Assembly (NCBI RefSeq): GCF_003611675.1
Contig: NZ_RAWA01000061.1
Coordinates: forward strand, 1-32,720
Direction: 5' to 3'
Length of the DNA stretch: 32,720 nucleotides
Source: Corallococcus sp. CA053C
GTDB lineage: Bacteria > Myxococcota > Myxococcia > Myxococcales > Myxococcaceae
Under the pieces are notes generated by a model. It was given only the letters and a program-made list of their open reading frames with translations, ran no database searches and was not told the DNA's origin. This document shows positions 7,798-15,349 of this stretch, in pieces (position 1 is the first letter of the stretch; every line of letters begins with the position of its first letter). A program made the position numbers and the translations under genes.

Positions 7798-10362
7798 ATG
7801 GCGGACGTCGCCCTCCCAATCGATCCCCTCCTGCCCGACATCGTCTCCACGCTGCGAGGCGCGCGGTCGCTCGTGCTGGAGGCGCCCCCTGGCGCGGGCA
7901 AGACGACCCGTGTGCCTCGCGCGCTCCTGGAGGCCGGACTGGGTCAGGGTCGGGAGATCGTCGTCCTCCAGCCGCGCCGGCTTCCGACGCGGCTCGCCGC
8001 CCAGCGCGTGTCCGAGGAGCTTGGCGAGCGCGTGGGCGAGACCGTGGGCTATCAGGTCCGCTTCGAGGACGTGCGCGGGCCGAAGACCCGCATGTCCTTC
8101 GTCACCGAGGGCGTGCTCGGGCGACGGCTGCTCACCGACCCTACCCTGCGCGACGTGGGCATCGTCGTGCTCGACGAGTTCCATGAGCGGCACCTGTCCG
8201 CGGACATCTCGCTCGCGCTCTTGCGGCGGCTGCAGGAGTCGGCCCGACCCGACCTCAAGCTCGTCGTGATGTCCGCCACCCTGGAGGCGGAGCCTGTCCG
8301 CGCGTACCTGGGCGGCGCGCCTTCCCTGCGCTCCGAGGGCCGCCGCTTCGACGTGAGCGTCGAATACCTCTCCGCCCCGGATGAGCGGCACCTGGATCAG
8401 CAGGTGCTCTCCGCGCTCAAGCGCCTGTTCACCCAGGGCGTCGACGGCGACGTGCTCGTGTTCCTTCCGGGCGCGGGGGAGATCCGCCGCGCGCGCGACA
8501 CCTGCGCGGAGTTCGCCGAGCGTCACGACGCCGACGTGCTCCCGCTGCACGGCGACCTGTCCCCCGCCGAGCAGGACCGCGCCGTGCGCCGCAGCTCCCG
8601 ACGGAAGATCATCCTGTCCACCAACGTCGCGGAGACCTCCGTCACCATCGACGGTGTCGCGGTCGTCATCGACAGTGGCCTTGCGCGCGTGGCATCGCAC
8701 TCGCCGTGGTCCGGTCTGCCGCAGCTCAAGCTGGGCAAGGTGAGCCGGGCCTCCGCCATCCAGCGCGCCGGCCGCGCGGGCCGCACCCGTGCGGGCCACT
8801 GCGTGCGCCTCTACACCCAGCACGACTTCGACGGACGCCCCGACCAGGAGGCCCCGGAGATCCGCCGCACCGACCTGGCGGAGACGGTGCTCTCGCTGCG
8901 CGCCTCGGGCGTGAAGGACCTGGGCGCGTTCCCCTTCTTCGAGGCGCCCCCCGCGCCCGCGATGGAGGCCGCGGAGACGCTGCTGCGCCGGTTGGGCGCC
9001 GTGGATGCGCAGGGCAAGGTCACGGACATAGGCCAGCGGCTGCTGCGCTTCCCGGTCCACCCGCGCCAGGGACGCGTCATCGTCGAGGGCGAACGCCGGG
9101 GCGTGGGCGCCGATGCCGCGGTGCTCGCGGCCCTCATGGGCGAGCGGGACATCCGCCGCGAGGCCCGCGCCAACCTGGGCGGCGGCGGACGCGCTTCGGC
9201 CATCGTCAGCGGTCCCTCTGATCTGCTGGAGCTGCTGGAGCGCTTCCGTGAAGCCGGACGCTCGGGGTTCTCCTCAGGGCGCATGCAGTCACTGTCCCTG
9301 GACGCCGGCGCGGTGCAGGCCGTGGAGCGCGTGCAGAAGCAGCTGCGGCGCTCGGTGCGGGAGCAGGGCTCGCGGCCTGGACGCCCCGAGGACGTGGAGC
9401 AGGCGCTGATGCTCAGCGTGCTCGCGGGCTACCCGGATCGCGTGGCGCGCAGACGACGGCCTCGCTCGCCGGAGCTGCTCATGTTCGGCGGCGGCACCAC
9501 CAGCCTGTCCGAGTTCAGCGTCGTCCAGGACGCGGAGCTGATGGTCGCCGTGGACGCCGAGGAGCGACCCGGTCGCGGCGCCGTCGTCCGGCTCGCCAGC
9601 GCGGTGGAGGCCGAGTGGCTGCTGGACCTCTACCCGGACGCATTGGAAGAAATGGACACGCTCCAGTGGAACCCGGAGTCGCGCCGCGTGGAGCGCCTCA
9701 CCCGCCTGGCGTACGGCAACCTCGTGCTGGAGGAGACGCGGACTCCCGCACCTCCGTCCGAGGCGGCCGCGCGCGTACTGGCCGAGGCGGCGCTCGCCGC
9801 GGGTCCGGAGCGCTTCGCGGAGCCCGAGGCGCTGGAGCAGTGGCGCACCCGCGTGGCCCTGCTCGCCAAGGCCTTCCCGGAGGCGGGCTTTCCCGCCGTG
9901 GACGCCACCTTCCTGCGCGATGCGCTGGCGTCCCTGTGCGTGGGCGCGCGCAGCTTCTCCGACCTGGAGGGCGTGTCGCTGCTGGACGCGCTCTACACGC
10001 GCCTCACGTCGGATCAGCAGCGCCTGCTCGCGAACCATGCCCCCGAGCGCGTCACCCTGCCCGGCGGGCGCGGCGTGAAGGTGCACTACGAGCCCAACAA
10101 GCCGCCCTGGGTGGAGTCACGGCTGCAGGACTTCTTCGGGATGGCGCAGGGGCCCAGCGTGGGCGCGGGCCGCGTGCCGCTGGTGCTGCACCTGCTGGCC
10201 CCCAACATGCGCGCGGTCCAGGTGACCACGGACCTGGCGGGCTTCTGGGAGCGTCACTACCCGGCGATCCGCAAGGAGCTGTGCCGGAAGTACCCGCGGC
10301 ATTCGTGGCCCGAGGATCCGCGCCACGCCGAACCGCCCGCGCCCCGTCCTCCGAGGCGCTGA
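7798..10362 (+). CDS. hrpB: ATP-dependent DExH helicase HrpB
   Basis: An 854-residue DEAH-box-type helicase of the HrpB family. Motifs in order: I GAGKTT (32-37), Ia QPRRLPTRLAA, II DEFH (126-129), III SAT (VMSATLE), V TNVAETSVTIDGVAVVIDSG, VI QRAGRAGR. The C-terminal HrpB-specific domain (about 600-854) contains YEPNKPPWVESRLQDFFG and ends FWERHYPAIRKELCRKYPRHSWPEDP, the HrpB signature end. E. coli HrpB is about 820 residues, so the gene is full length. I prefer the ATG at 7798 because GAGGA lies 8 nt before it; an in-frame GTG at 7780 adds six residues and lacks an SD. HrpB's physiological role is poorly known; RNA substrates are presumed. Confidence 0.94.
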   Translation: MADVALPIDPLLPDIVSTLRGARSLVLEAPPGAGKTTRVPRALLEAGLGQGREIVVLQPRRLPTRLAAQRVSEELGERVGETVGYQVRFEDVRGPKTRMSFVTEGVLGRRLLTDPTLRDVGIVVLDEFHERHLSADISLALLRRLQESARPDLKLVVMSATLEAEPVRAYLGGAPSLRSEGRRFDVSVEYLSAPDERHLDQQVLSALKRLFTQGVDGDVLVFLPGAGEIRRARDTCAEFAERHDADVLPLHGDLSPAEQDRAVRRSSRRKIILSTNVAETSVTIDGVAVVIDSGLARVASHSPWSGLPQLKLGKVSRASAIQRAGRAGRTRAGHCVRLYTQHDFDGRPDQEAPEIRRTDLAETVLSLRASGVKDLGAFPFFEAPPAPAMEAAETLLRRLGAVDAQGKVTDIGQRLLRFPVHPRQGRVIVEGERRGVGADAAVLAALMGERDIRREARANLGGGGRASAIVSGPSDLLELLERFREAGRSGFSSGRMQSLSLDAGAVQAVERVQKQLRRSVREQGSRPGRPEDVEQALMLSVLAGYPDRVARRRRPRSPELLMFGGGTTSLSEFSVVQDAELMVAVDAEERPGRGAVVRLASAVEAEWLLDLYPDALEEMDTLQWNPESRRVERLTRLAYGNLVLEETRTPAPPSEAAARVLAEAALAAGPERFAEPEALEQWRTRVALLAKAFPEAGFPAVDATFLRDALASLCVGARSFSDLEGVSLLDALYTRLTSDQQRLLANHAPERVTLPGGRGVKVHYEPNKPPWVESRLQDFFGMAQGPSVGAGRVPLVLHLLAPNMRAVQVTTDLAGFWERHYPAIRKELCRKYPRHSWPEDPRHAEPPAPRPPRR

Positions 10363-10377
10363 AAGGCGCGCGCACAA

Positions 10378-10857
10378 CTACAAGCGCTTGTGCATCTCCA
10401 GGTGGTCGATGCCGGCCTCGTCGAAGACGGCGCCCACCGGCTGGTAGCCGTGCTTCTTGTAGAAGTCGAGCGCGTAGAGCTGGGCGTGCAGCATGATGCC
10501 GTGGACGTTGCGGCGGCGCGCCTCGGCCTCCAGCGTCGTCAGCAACAGCGAGCCCACGCGCGACTTGCGGTGCGCCTGGAGCACCGCCATGCGGCCAATC
10601 TGACCCCACGTGCCCGTCTGTCCCGCGGGCGGCTCCGGCAGCTTCACCAGCCGACCGGTGCCGATGGCGTGACCGCCCTGGTACGCGAGCACGTGGTACG
10701 CCTGCGCGTCCTCGGCGTCGCGCTCGATGCCCTCGGGGACGTGCTGTTCCTCGATGAACACCACCTCGCGGATGGCGAGGGCCTGCATGAGCTCCGCCTC
10801 GTCCTTGATCTGGGCGACGGTGACGGGTGCCGGGATTGTTTCGGGAGGCGTCGGCAT
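10378..10857 (-). CDS. GNAT-family N-acetyltransferase (ElaA/YjdJ-like)
   Basis: A 159-residue GNAT acetyltransferase. The N-terminus has the strand LAIREVVFIEEQHVPEGIERD, typical of the ElaA-like subgroup. The acetyl-CoA binding motif A is IGRMAVLQAHRKSRVGSLLL (Q/RxxGxG/A variant, R-K-S-R-V-G), followed by ALDFYKKHGYQPVG (motif B). It ends DHLEMHKRL. The substrate is unknown. I begin at MPTPPETIPAP: the longer frame upstream has no domain content, and a TACCTT hexamer sits 9 nt before this ATG. It converges on hrpB with only 15 nt between stop codons. Confidence 0.87.
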   Translation of the reverse strand: MPTPPETIPAPVTVAQIKDEAELMQALAIREVVFIEEQHVPEGIERDAEDAQAYHVLAYQGGHAIGTGRLVKLPEPPAGQTGTWGQIGRMAVLQAHRKSRVGSLLLTTLEAEARRRNVHGIMLHAQLYALDFYKKHGYQPVGAVFDEAGIDHLEMHKRL

Positions 10858-10866
10858 ATCGAGGGC

Positions 10867-10872
10867 AAGGTA
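10867..10872 (-). promoter_or_regulatory. -10 element abutting the GNAT start codon
   Basis: TACCTT on the minus strand, 9 nt before the ATG at 10857. No Shine-Dalgarno is visible in those 9 nt. Confidence 0.45.
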
Positions 10873-10989
10873 CACAAAAGGCTGCGCCGCCAACAGGCGG
10901 AAAAACCACGCCCCCTGGAAGAAGGCGCCCGCAAGTGACTCGGCGGACTCCGTTTCGGCCACCGCCCGCGCGGGCGCTCCGTCCCCTGC

Positions 10990-11023
10990 CCTCCGTCACC
11001 CCAGGCCTCCGGTCACGGAGGCC
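10990..11023. repeat. Overlapping, mutually exclusive inverted repeats
   Basis: Two hairpins compete for the same bases: 10990-11000 with 11011-11021 (10 of 11 pairs, 10-nt loop), and 11004-11011 with 11016-11023 (8 perfect pairs, 4-nt loop GTCA). They lie in the 296-nt divergent gap between the GNAT gene and the secreted hypothetical, where no gene ends, so a simple terminator is unlikely. The rest of that gap shows no gene. Confidence 0.5.
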
Positions 11024-11139
11024 CCACCGCATGGGGTCATCCAGTTGCAATTACTCCCTGCGTCGGATGGCACCCCGGTGATTTCACGGGGAGCACGGGT
11101 GGAGGCGTTCGGGGGAGGATCGTCCCGGGGAGGGCATGG

Positions 11140-11145
11140 TAGGGT
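11140..11145 (+). promoter_or_regulatory. -10 element abutting the start of the secreted hypothetical
   Basis: TAGGGT ends 8 nt before the ATG at 11154. Transcription from it would exclude the ATG at 11136 and support the shorter protein. Confidence 0.45.
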
Positions 11146-11153
11146 CCAAGCCG

Positions 11154-12203
11154 ATGCGTTCTCGCGCCCTCCTCGTCCTGTCCCTGAGCCTGTTGTCGTC
11201 GCCCGCTCTCGCCCAGAAGGAGCTCTTCTTCGGCACCGGCGAACCGCCCGTGTTCCGCGAAGCGGACATGGACAAGCGGTTCCTTCGCTCCCGCGTGTAC
11301 CAGGCCCTGAACCAGGGCACGTCCGACGCGAACTGCGCCCAGCTCGTGGGCGCGCTGCTCACCATCGTCGGTGAGTCCGCGCCGTTCCTGCACAAGCGCG
11401 ACGAGAACTTCTTCGTGGATCCGGTGCTGCTGCAGACCGTGAACACGCAGCTGTCCACCCCGCGCTTCCCGGCCAGCATGTACCTGGTGTCGATGATGCG
11501 GCGGGTGCTCATCGACAAGAAGCTGCCGCCGGAGTGGCTGCAGACCGCGGTGGCGCTCGCGCCGTACTACCCGCCGCTCGACCTGAGCAAGCTGCGCTTC
11601 GCCGCGGACGGCGTGAACCCCGTGGACAGCTTCTTCTTCACGCTGCCCGCGATGCTCGAGCGCTACAACGTGGAGGTCCTGAAGGCCAACGCCACCGCCT
11701 CCAGCGTGGCCGACGCGAAGTTCCGCGACGACTACCTCGACAAGGAGGTGGGCTTCGCGGGCCTGGAGTTCGTCGACGCGAAGCTGGAGAAGCCCAAGAA
11801 GAAGGGCAAGCGGGGCACTCCGCCCGAACCGCCCGCGCTCGTCGCGCGGCTGCTCTACTACATCCCGGATCCGAACGAGGTGCCGGGCGGACTCAACCTC
11901 GAGTTCGGCAAGCCGCGGGTGCGCCCCACGGTGAGCATCACGGCGCGACTGAAGGATGCGCAGTACATGGACCTGACGCGGCTGCCGAAGGGCGCTCGGG
12001 TGCTGCTGCGCGGCCGCTTCTGGGAGTACCGCAAGGCGCTCAAGGAGCTGGAGGTGCGCGACGCGCTCCTGTTCCAGGACCGGGACTGGACCCAGAACGC
12101 CTCGCTGGCGGATCCGAACGCCGTGGCGGCGTGCCCGCTCGCGTTCAATGACCTGACGGGCACCGCGCCCATCCAGCCGGGCGGCTTCGGCGGCAAGCGC
12201 TGA
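11154..12203 (+). CDS. Secreted protein of unknown function with a possible OB-like domain
   Basis: A 349-residue exported protein. The signal peptide is MRSRALLVLSLSLLSSPALA with cleavage before Q21. I chose this ATG over 11136 because it starts the signal peptide directly and the earlier ATG has GGAGG only 2 nt away. The middle (about 25-205) is helical, with ENFFVDPVLLQTVNTQL and ALAPYYPPLDLSKLRF. A lysine-rich linker KKKGKRGTPPEPP (about 215-230) follows. The C-terminal 100 residues alternate strands, with VSITARLKDAQYMDL, VLLRGRFWEYRKALKELEVRDALLF, resembling an OB-type barrel of the nucleic-acid or tRNA-anticodon-like kind; this is only a pattern resemblance. I do not recognise a named family. 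Confidence 0.75.
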   Translation: MRSRALLVLSLSLLSSPALAQKELFFGTGEPPVFREADMDKRFLRSRVYQALNQGTSDANCAQLVGALLTIVGESAPFLHKRDENFFVDPVLLQTVNTQLSTPRFPASMYLVSMMRRVLIDKKLPPEWLQTAVALAPYYPPLDLSKLRFAADGVNPVDSFFFTLPAMLERYNVEVLKANATASSVADAKFRDDYLDKEVGFAGLEFVDAKLEKPKKKGKRGTPPEPPALVARLLYYIPDPNEVPGGLNLEFGKPRVRPTVSITARLKDAQYMDLTRLPKGARVLLRGRFWEYRKALKELEVRDALLFQDRDWTQNASLADPNAVAACPLAFNDLTGTAPIQPGGFGGKR

Positions 12204-12237
12204 GCGGGCGTCCCGCGCCCCGCACACCCATCCCGGT

Positions 12238-12258
12238 GGTGACACCCTCCGTGTCGCC
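12238..12258. repeat. Inverted repeat upstream of a sigma-54-type promoter
   Basis: GGTGACAC (12238-12245), a 5-nt spacer, and GTGTCGCC (12251-12258) form an 8-bp dyad with one mismatch. Its centre lies about 79 nt before the predicted sigma-54 start site, a usual position for an enhancer-binding-protein site. It could alternatively be a weak terminator of the preceding gene, but no T-tract follows. Confidence 0.45.
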
Positions 12259-12300
12259 GTCTGGAAGCTCCGCCCCTCGTGGAGAGGCCACCGGCAGCAC

Positions 12301-12316
12301 TGGCATGGCCGCTGCT
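12301..12316 (+). promoter_or_regulatory. Candidate sigma-54 (-24/-12) promoter
   Basis: TGGCATGGCCGCTGCT matches the sigma-54 consensus TGGCACG-N4-TTGCW at 10 of 12 positions, with the -24 GG and -12 GC in exact register. The predicted start is near 12327, giving a leader of about 24 nt with a GAGG Shine-Dalgarno before the ATG at 12351. Confidence 0.5.
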
Positions 12317-12350
12317 CAAGCCCTCGCGTCCCTTTCGCGCGAGGCACCCC

Positions 12351-13190
12351 ATGAAGGTCGAAGGCCAGGAAGCTCCGTCCGGATCCGAGAAGGTTCCCCC
12401 GGAGAAGGACGCGTTCCAGCGGGTCCTCCAGCAGACCTCCGGACGCGGTAGCGCCCCGGCGCGTCCCAGCTCCGCCGCCCGACGGGGCGCGGTTCCCGTG
12501 CCCGGGGGGACACCGAAGGCAGGGCCCTCCCGTCCCGGTGGACTCCTCCCCTCCTCTTCCGGGCCCTCGATGCGCGCCTCTTCTGGCGCACCGCAGGTCA
12601 GGGCCTCGGGCTCCATCCTGTCGACCGCGCGCAGTGCGCTCGGGAGTCCGGAGACGCTCCGACAGGCCCGGCAGGGCATGCACGTGGAGTCGCAGCGGCT
12701 GGGCACCGTGCGCCAGGAGGCTCACGCCGAGGGACGTGATCAGGCGACCCACCGGGCCTCGGAGCTGATTGCCCGCGAGTTGGAGCGCTCACTTCGTTCC
12801 GAAGTCCGTCCCGCGCCAATCCAGGCTCCGACTCCGTCCCACGCGCGTACGGACTCGCCTGCCGGGAGCGCTCCGCTCGCGGCCGTGACGGAAGGCCGCG
12901 GGGCGGCGAACGGAGCCGGGCCCGCCAGCAGCACGCCGGTCGCGCAGGTCGAATCGACGCTGGCGCTCATCGAGAAGATCGAGGTGTTCGTGAAGTCACA
13001 GCGGCCGGCGCTGGGCCTGAGCCTGCGGGGTTCGCTGGACGCCACCGTGGAGGTGGAGCGCACCGGGCCCCGCGAGGTGGCGCTGCGCATCCAGGGCCGC
13101 CATGGGCCCGTTCCCACCGAGGACGTGGCGCGACTGCGCGACGCGCTGGAGGCCCGGGGGCTGCGGCTCAGCGTGCTGAGGGCGGAATGA
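12351..13190 (+). CDS. Uncharacterised protein with a FliK/YscP-like C-terminal segment
   Basis: A 279-residue protein starting MKVEGQEAPSGSEKVPPEKD; GAGG precedes this ATG, and no signal peptide or membrane segment is present. The first about 110 residues are low-complexity Ser/Pro/Arg/Gly. A helical stretch follows at about 110-150 (RQARQGMHVESQRLGTVRQEAHAEGRDQ, RASELIARELERSL). After another disordered linker the last about 80 residues form an alpha/beta domain: LALIEKIEVFVKSQRPALGL, SLDATVEVERTGPREVALRI, RLRDALEARGLRLSVLRAE. Long disordered N-terminus plus a small C-terminal domain of this pattern recalls FliK/YscP/HpaP substrate-specificity proteins of type III secretion, but the match is weak and no secretion genes are adjacent. 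It is the only gene here with a sigma-54-type promoter. It converges on fdxA. Confidence 0.72.
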   Translation: MKVEGQEAPSGSEKVPPEKDAFQRVLQQTSGRGSAPARPSSAARRGAVPVPGGTPKAGPSRPGGLLPSSSGPSMRASSGAPQVRASGSILSTARSALGSPETLRQARQGMHVESQRLGTVRQEAHAEGRDQATHRASELIARELERSLRSEVRPAPIQAPTPSHARTDSPAGSAPLAAVTEGRGAANGAGPASSTPVAQVESTLALIEKIEVFVKSQRPALGLSLRGSLDATVEVERTGPREVALRIQGRHGPVPTEDVARLRDALEARGLRLSVLRAE

Positions 13191-13191
13191 C

Positions 13192-13225
13192 GAAGGCCCT
13201 CACGCCAGGGGGCGCAAGGGCCTTC
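13192..13225. terminator. Hairpin between convergent genes
   Basis: GAAGGCCCT (13192-13200) pairs perfectly with AGGGCCTTC (13217-13225). It starts 1 nt after the stop of the plus-strand gene and lies 33 nt beyond the fdxA stop. There is no long T-tract on either side, so termination efficiency is uncertain; it could serve both directions. Confidence 0.6.
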
Positions 13226-13258
13226 AACCGCACGGGCGCACGCGAGCGGTGCGGCGCG

Positions 13259-13600
<342 letters not shown>

Positions 13601-13661
13601 TTAAATCTCCTCAGGGCGGATTTCCGCGCGTCCGTGGGCGCGCACAGTAGATGGTTGTGGC

Positions 13662-13676
13662 CAGGGTGGCACCCTG
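13662..13676. repeat. Short perfect palindrome in the asd-fdxA gap
   Basis: CAGGGTG-G-CACCCTG, a 7-bp inverted repeat in the 108-nt gap upstream of fdxA. It may be an operator for fdxA or part of an asd transcript end; there is no T-tract. Confidence 0.35.
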
Positions 13677-13708
13677 AATTTAAGGCACTCCCCGGGCCCT
13701 TTCCCCTG

Positions 13709-14797
13709 TCAGCCCAGCAAGCCCTGCGCTCGCAGCAACTCCGCGACGAGGATGGCGCCCTTTGCGGCTCCCATCTTCGTGTTGTGGGAGACGAGCACGT
13801 ACTTGAAGCCGTTCTCCAGCACACCATCCTCGCGGATGCGGCCCACCGTGGTGGCCATGCCGCCGTGGGTGTCCCGGTCCATGCGGGGCTGGGGGCGGAA
13901 CGGGTCGTCCAGCACTTCAATCCAGCGCGGGGGAGCGGACGGGAGGGCCTTCGCCACCTCGGCCCCCTGCCACTCGCGCAGGGCCTGGGTGACCTCCGCC
14001 ACGGTGGCCTTCTTCCCGAGCGACACGAAGACGGACTCGGTGTGGCCCTCCAGCACGGCCACCCGGGTGCAGGTGCAGGAGACGCGAAGGTCGTGCGGGG
14101 TGAGCGCCGCGCCCGCGGGGTTGAGCGCCCCGAGGATCTTCTTCGTCTCCACCTCGACCTTGTGCTCCTCCTTGGGGATGTAGGGCACGACGTTGTCGAG
14201 GATGTCCAGGCCGATGACGCCGGGCGAGCGGCCCGCGCCGGACATGGCCTGGAGGCTGGTCATCAGCACGGCCTTCACGCCGAAGCGCTCGGCCAGCGGG
14301 GCGAGCGTCACGGCGAGGCCGGTGGTGGTGCAGTTGGGGATGGGGACGATGAAGCCCTTCCACCCGCGCTGCCGGCGCTGCTCCTGGATGAGCGGCGCGT
14401 GGGACGCGTTGACCGGGGGCAGCAAGAGCGGCACGTCCGCGTCGTAGCGGAAGGCGCTCGCGGCGGAGAACACCGGGATGTCGCGGGCGAGCCGCGGCTC
14501 CAGCTCCCGCGCCACGTCCGCCTCCACGGCGGAGAAGGCGATGTCGTAGTCCTTCGCCTGCACCGCGTCGCCGCTGATCACCGTCATGCTGGCGATGCCC
14601 GCGGGCAGCGGCTCCGGAACGAACCAGGCCAGCATGCCGTTGGAGGCGCGCAGGGCGTCCGCGTACGTTTTTCCCGCGGAGCGGGGCGAGGCGGCGAGCC
14701 CGGTCAGCTCGATGAACGGGTGGTCCTTCAGGGCCGCGATGAACTGCTGGCCCGCGAGTCCGGTGGCGCCAATGAGCACAGCGCGAAGCTTGGCCAT
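13709..14797 (-). CDS. asd: Aspartate-semialdehyde dehydrogenase, archaeal/fungal type
   Basis: Asd reduces aspartyl phosphate to aspartate semialdehyde with NADPH, the branch point to lysine, diaminopimelate, threonine and methionine. The 362-residue protein has the Rossmann motif GATGLAGQQ (10-18), the active-site PNCTTTGLA (C156), SLQAMSGAGRSPGVIG, and the late LVSHNTKMGAAKG segment. PNCTTTG in place of the typical proteobacterial GGNCT, with SGAGRSPGV, places it in the archaeal/fungal-type subgroup, judged from motifs only. GGAG lies 10 nt before the ATG. It follows the rhodanese gene after 69 nt on the same strand; homoserine dehydrogenase is further along in this window. Confidence 0.92.
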   Translation of the reverse strand: MAKLRAVLIGATGLAGQQFIAALKDHPFIELTGLAASPRSAGKTYADALRASNGMLAWFVPEPLPAGIASMTVISGDAVQAKDYDIAFSAVEADVARELEPRLARDIPVFSAASAFRYDADVPLLLPPVNASHAPLIQEQRRQRGWKGFIVPIPNCTTTGLAVTLAPLAERFGVKAVLMTSLQAMSGAGRSPGVIGLDILDNVVPYIPKEEHKVEVETKKILGALNPAGAALTPHDLRVSCTCTRVAVLEGHTESVFVSLGKKATVAEVTQALREWQGAEVAKALPSAPPRWIEVLDDPFRPQPRMDRDTHGGMATTVGRIREDGVLENGFKYVLVSHNTKMGAAKGAILVAELLRAQGLLG

Positions 14798-14866
14798 CGT
14801 GGGGGTTCTCCGGTGGGGGCGACAGGCCGCTCCTTACACCGTTTCACGACGCATCGCATCCGCCGC

Positions 14867-15217
14867 TCAGCGGTGGGCGTGCGACTGGGGGCGTGCATGG
14901 CGTTCGGTGGGATAGCCCCCCGTCACCCAGGCGTGGAGCCCCCCGGCGAGGCACACGGCGTTCCTTCCCCGGAGGCGCAGCACGCGACAGACGCGGCGGA
15001 TGTCGGCGCAGTCCTGGGTGGTGCCACAGAGGACGATGAGCTCGTCATCCGGCAGCATCCCCAGGTCGCGGGCGATCTCCGAGGCCGTCATGCGCAGCGC
15101 GCCGGGGATGTGGATCTCGAACCGTTCCCAGTCCATCGCGTCGCGACAATCCAGGACGAGCACATCCTCGTCCCCCAGACGCATGAACAACTCATCGCAA
15201 ATGATGGTGGGCTCCAC
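14867..15217 (-). CDS. Single-domain rhodanese-like sulfurtransferase
   Basis: A 116-residue rhodanese domain. The start is set at a GTG with GGGGAGG 5 nt upstream; a TTG at 15253 would add 12 residues but lacks an SD. Features are VLVLDCRDAMDWERFEIHIPGALRM (CH2A-like region, D-C-R-D) and the active-site loop LCGTTQDC with the catalytic cysteine about residue 64. It ends with GGLHAWVTGGYP, the rhodanese C-terminal signature. Single-domain rhodaneses carry persulfide sulfur, but the acceptor is unknown. The C-terminus is His/Arg-rich. It lies between the acyl-CoA dehydrogenase and asd, same strand. Confidence 0.88.
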   Translation of the reverse strand: MEPTIICDELFMRLGDEDVLVLDCRDAMDWERFEIHIPGALRMTASEIARDLGMLPDDELIVLCGTTQDCADIRRVCRVLRLRGRNAVCLAGGLHAWVTGGYPTERHARPQSHAHR

Positions 15218-15322
15218 CGGGGCCTCCCCGAGGCGACATGTTCCTTTGAACAAGAACCCGGGAGCTTTTTCCCCTCTTCCACCACGCCTGCTCGCCTGCC
15301 CTCGGAGACCCCAACGGGGCCA

Positions 15323-15347
15323 CCAGGGCCCCGCTGGACGGCCCTGG
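15323..15347 (-). terminator. Weak hairpin after the acyl-CoA dehydrogenase gene
   Basis: CCAGGGCC (15323-15330) pairs with GGCCCTGG (15340-15347), just beyond the acyl-CoA dehydrogenase stop codon on the minus strand. No T-tract follows, so it may only be a transcript-end stabilising stem. Confidence 0.4.
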
Positions 15348-15349
15348 GT

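Noticed and set aside
5020-9060. Minus-strand frame open for over 1300 codons upstream of the DsrE gene
   Set aside because: It is antisense to the HEAT, HAD, AT-hook and hrpB genes. Only the final 130 residues show a protein family, so I keep just those.
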